Positions 62,101 to 64,000 of a stretch of DNA of 64,000 nucleotides are shown here, in pieces (position 1 is the first letter of the stretch; every line of letters starts with the position of its first letter). This DNA is from Burkholderia cepacia ATCC 25416 (GTDB lineage Bacteria; Pseudomonadota; Gammaproteobacteria; Burkholderiales; Burkholderiaceae). Position numbers and translations under genes: made by a program. Under the pieces are notes generated by a model. That model ran no database searches, was not told the DNA's origin, and saw only the letters and a program-made list of their open reading frames with translations. The stretch covers positions 558,001-622,000 of the forward strand of contig NZ_CP012983.1 of assembly GCF_001411495.1 (NCBI RefSeq), written 5' to 3'.

Positions 62101-64000
62101 GCTGCAGTACGAACGCGCGATGGATGCCGACATGGCACTCGCCGACGAAGGCAAGCCGCTGCAGGCCGTGCTGAACGCGGCGCGCGAGCGGCGTGCGATC
62201 GAAGGCGAGGACGTCGTGCGGATCGTCAACGCGCGCGAGCACAACCTGAAGGCGCTCGACGTCGACATCCCGCACGGCAAGTTCAACGTGATCACCGGCG
62301 TGTCGGGTTCCGGCAAGTCGACGCTCGCGTTCGACATCCTGTTCCACGAAGGCCAGCGCCGTTACCTCGAATCGCTGAACGCGTATGCGCGCTCGATCGT
62401 GCAGCCGGCCGGCCGCCCCGAAGTCGACGCGGTGTACGGCATCCCGCCGACCGTCGCGATCGAGCAGCGGCTGTCGCGCGGCGGGCGCAAGAGCACGGTC
62501 GCGACCACGTCCGAGGTGTGGCACTTCCTGCGGCTGCTGTACGTGAAGCTCGGCCTGCAGCATTGCATCCACGACGGCACGCCGGTCACGTCGCAATCCG
62601 TCGAATCGATCGCCGCGCAGTTGCTGCGCGATCATCGCGGCGAACACGTCGGGCTGCTTGCGCCGCTCGTCGTGAACCGCAAGGGCGTATATACGGATCT
62701 CGCGAAGTGGGCGAAGGCGCGCGGCAGCACGCATCTGCGCGTCGACGGCGAGTTCGTGCCGGTCGATCCGTGGCCGAAGCTCGACCGCTTCCGCGAGCAT
62801 ACGATCGAGCTGCCGGTCGCCGATATCGTCGTGTCCCCCGACAACGAAGCCGAACTGCGACGCGTGCTCGACGAGACGCTCGAGCTCGGCAAGGGCGTGA
62901 TGCATCTGCTCGCGCCGCTCGACGGGCTGCACGACGCGATGCAGAACGATCATTCGACCGCGCGGGTCGGCACGGTCAAGGTGCTGTCGGTCAAGCGTGC
63001 GTGCCCGGTGTGCGGCACGAGCTACCCGGAGCTGGACCCGCGGATGTTCTCGTACAACAGCAAGCACGGCTGGTGCACGACCTGCGTCGGCACCGGCGTC
63101 ACGCTCACGCGCGAACAGCGCGCCGCGTACGACGACACGGTGCTCGCCGGGGACGATCGCGGCCGCGAGCAGACACTGCCGTCGGACGAACAGGAACCGG
63201 AAGGCGTCGGCAACGAGCCGTGCCCGGATTGCAACGGCACGCGGCTGAATCCGACCGCGCGGGCGGTGACGTTCGACGCGCATCCGATCGTCGAGGTCGC
63301 GCAATGGACGGTGTCGGACACGCGCCGCTGGATCGACGGGCTGGAGCTGACGGGGCGCGACGCGCAGATCGCGCGCGACATCGTCAGCGAGATCGGCAGC
63401 CGCCTCGCGTTTCTCGAGGAAGTCGGGCTCGGCTACCTGAGCCTCGATCGCGCGGCGCCGAGCCTGTCGGGCGGCGAAGCGCAGCGCATCCGGCTCGCCG
63501 CGCAGCTCGGCAGCAACCTGCAGGGTGTGTGCTACGTGCTCGACGAACCGACGATCGGCCTGCATCCGCGCGACAACCAGATCCTGCTGGATGCGCTGCG
63601 CAAGCTCGGCGACAAGGGCAACACGCTCGTCGTCGTCGAACATGACGAGGACACGATCCGCCGCGCCGATCACATCATCGACATCGGCCCGGGCGCGGGC
63701 AAGCGCGGCGGCACGCTGGTCGCCGAGGGCGCGGTCGCCGATCTGGCCGCGCAGCCGGATTCCGTGACGGGCCGCCTGCTCGCGCAGCCGATGACGCATC
63801 CGCTGCAGCCACGCCGCAGCGTGAGCCTGCCGGGCAAGAAGGGCGGCGCGGCCGTGCCGGAAGCCTGGCTGACCGTGCACGGTGCGCGGCTGCACAACCT
63901 GCGCGACGTCACGGTCGGCATTCCGCTCGCGCGGCTCGTCGCGGTCACGGGCGTGAGCGGCTCGGGCAAGTCGACGCTCGCGCGCGACGTGCTGATGACG
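59159..64000 (+). CDS. uvrA: Double-length UvrA (tandem-duplicated excinuclease ABC subunit A), 3' end beyond the window
   Basis: The first 1,614 codons of a UvrA-like protein; normal UvrA is about 950. Four ATPase starts are seen: Walker A GPSGSGKSS near residue 35, then GVSGSGKST near 670, 1047 and 1597. Signatures are LSGGEVQRINL (~511), LSGGEAQRLKL (~861) and LSGGEAQRIRL (~1435), and Walker B includes LDEPSIGLHP, FDEPTTGLHF and LDEPTIGLHP. Zinc-type CxxC pairs occur in both halves (CETCRG, CDVCGG, CPTCGG, CPDCDG; then CPVCGT, CTTCVG, CPDCNG). Residue ~1030 onward is a second UvrA. The start is TTG 59159 (SSSNLIRIRGARQHNLKN), with a LexA box upstream. Confidence 0.93.
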   Translation, partial: MSSSNLIRIRGARQHNLKNLDLDLRTGEMTVVTGPSGSGKSSLVFDTLYAEGQRRYVETFSAYARQFLDRMDRPQVERVDGVPPAIAIDQTNPVRSSRSTVGTMTELNDHLKLLYARAAELFDRKTARQVRHDTPETIYAELVARTRADDPRVVVTFPVELPETASDEEVAQWLSASGYTRVQAQREVASPTGPRKVLDVVADRFRVQQADKVRVVEAIEASLKRGGGRVNVYVLAPEAENAIAEPQVWRFSTGLHDPDSDLRYAEPQAALFSFNSAYGACETCRGFGRVIGVDLGLVIPDARKTLRGGAIKPMQTPAWKECQDDLMRYAAKAGIPRDTPWAELSDAERDWVVNGSPDWNGKWQSQWYGVKRFFGYLESKAYKMHIRVLLSKYRSYTPCDVCGGARLKTESLQWRLGSKENADGVLAPAGRFMPRGVDWSRAQLEALPGLTVHDLMLLPIERIRRFFDDISLPSALLDDALKLLLAEVRTRLKYLCDVGLGYLTLDRQSRTLSGGEVQRINLTTALGTSLTKTLFVLDEPSIGLHPRDLTRIVEAMQRLRDAGNTLVVVEHDPSVMLAADRLIDMGPGPGERGGTIVYDGTPGDIRSAHTLTGEYLGGRKHVAHASNWARRVVDANTPRIVLEGASEHNLRDVTVEIPLQRLVCVTGVSGSGKSTLLQDVLYPAMARHHGKATESPGAYRSLTGADQVGDVVFVDQSPIGKTTRSNPASYVGAFDEIRKLFAKAPLALQRGYGAGTFSFNSGDGRCPTCGGSGFEHIEMQFLSDVYLRCPDCDGSRYRAEILEVRIERDGRALSIADVLDLTVSEAAAFFATDAEVLRVLQPIVDVGLEYVKLGQPVPTLSGGEAQRLKLAGFLAESAAAVNGRRVVTEEARIARAKLFMFDEPTTGLHFDDIAKLMQAFGKLLAAGHSLIVIEHNLDVIRAADWLIDLGPEGGDGGGLVLCAGTPDDVKACAASHTGVALLQYERAMDADMALADEGKPLQAVLNAARERRAIEGEDVVRIVNAREHNLKALDVDIPHGKFNVITGVSGSGKSTLAFDILFHEGQRRYLESLNAYARSIVQPAGRPEVDAVYGIPPTVAIEQRLSRGGRKSTVATTSEVWHFLRLLYVKLGLQHCIHDGTPVTSQSVESIAAQLLRDHRGEHVGLLAPLVVNRKGVYTDLAKWAKARGSTHLRVDGEFVPVDPWPKLDRFREHTIELPVADIVVSPDNEAELRRVLDETLELGKGVMHLLAPLDGLHDAMQNDHSTARVGTVKVLSVKRACPVCGTSYPELDPRMFSYNSKHGWCTTCVGTGVTLTREQRAAYDDTVLAGDDRGREQTLPSDEQEPEGVGNEPCPDCNGTRLNPTARAVTFDAHPIVEVAQWTVSDTRRWIDGLELTGRDAQIARDIVSEIGSRLAFLEEVGLGYLSLDRAAPSLSGGEAQRIRLAAQLGSNLQGVCYVLDEPTIGLHPRDNQILLDALRKLGDKGNTLVVVEHDEDTIRRADHIIDIGPGAGKRGGTLVAEGAVADLAAQPDSVTGRLLAQPMTHPLQPRRSVSLPGKKGGAAVPEAWLTVHGARLHNLRDVTVGIPLARLVAVTGVSGSGKSTLARDVLMT

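Noticed and set aside
59162..63895. A 1,577-codon open frame on the minus strand opposite uvrA
   Set aside because: It is the antisense of a clear UvrA reading frame. High GC at third positions removes stop codons on the opposite strand, and its translation is Arg/Ala/Asp-rich without recognisable motifs.

Overview
The window is dense, high-GC proteobacterial DNA. Gene content and codon use look like a Burkholderia cepacia-complex-type beta-proteobacterium, and the mix of transporters, oxidoreductases, adhesin and sensory genes suits one of its secondary chromosomes. Genus and replicon are inference; no rRNA, tRNA, origin, CRISPR array, insertion sequence or intact prophage was seen.

Layout. 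(1) 1-6,170: the end of an unrecognised gene, a DUF308/HdeD-like membrane protein with a half-length relative nearby, an HD-GYP-like/LuxR regulator with altered motifs, an EthD-like protein, and a TetR regulator plus DHA2 efflux pump with a matching palindrome in front of each gene. (2) 6,231-27,738: a large amine/amino-acid catabolism region. It holds an aminotransferase, Lrp/AsnC regulator and succinate-semialdehyde dehydrogenase; GhrA-like reductase and acetyltransferase; type II HAD hydrolase; chemoreceptor; oligopeptide-type ABC importer (binding protein, two permeases, fused double ATPase); FAD amine oxidase; then AraC regulator, cupin, second FAD oxidase, aldehyde dehydrogenase and M20 amidohydrolase. 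Three intergenic regions here share a spaced motif pattern that may define one regulon. (3) 27,739-32,030: gene remnants (LysR tail, adenine methylase), a small exported protein with a DUF2334 protein, and a two-gene unit ending in a DUF1493 protein and a clear terminator. (4) 32,209-39,500: a PAP2-phosphatase lipoprotein with an autotransporter-type beta repeat, a diguanylate cyclase, and a 7TMR-DISM histidine kinase overlapping a receiver-AraC regulator.

(5) 39,501-46,373: a 1.4 kb AT-richer gene-free stretch, then a 1,550-residue trimeric autotransporter adhesin with a Ser/Thr-rich repeat stalk and an OmpA-like lipoprotein. (6) 46,713-50,523: LysR regulator, dicarboxylate/amino-acid:cation symporter and a double-domain Asp/Glu racemase, with two perfect inverted repeats between regulator and symporter. 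(7) 50,738-58,903: small conserved proteins and a caa3-type cytochrome oxidase operon (subunit II with fused cytochrome c, subunit I, two subunit III-like proteins, subunit IV), then a high-potential iron-sulfur protein and, on the other strand, a small cytochrome c. (8) 59,159-64,000: the first 1,614 codons of a double-length UvrA with a consensus LexA box upstream; it runs off the window.

How they fit together: the second region reads as an import-and-oxidise pathway in which a nitrogenous compound is sensed, imported, oxidatively deaminated or transaminated, and its aldehyde oxidised to an acid. The kinase/regulator, cyclase, adhesin and OmpA-like protein suggest a surface-lifestyle block. 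The most unusual items are the tandem-duplicated UvrA under apparent SOS control, the Asp/Glu racemase fusion whose first half has lost one catalytic cysteine, the shared upstream pattern, and the phosphatase-plus-beta-repeat lipoprotein.
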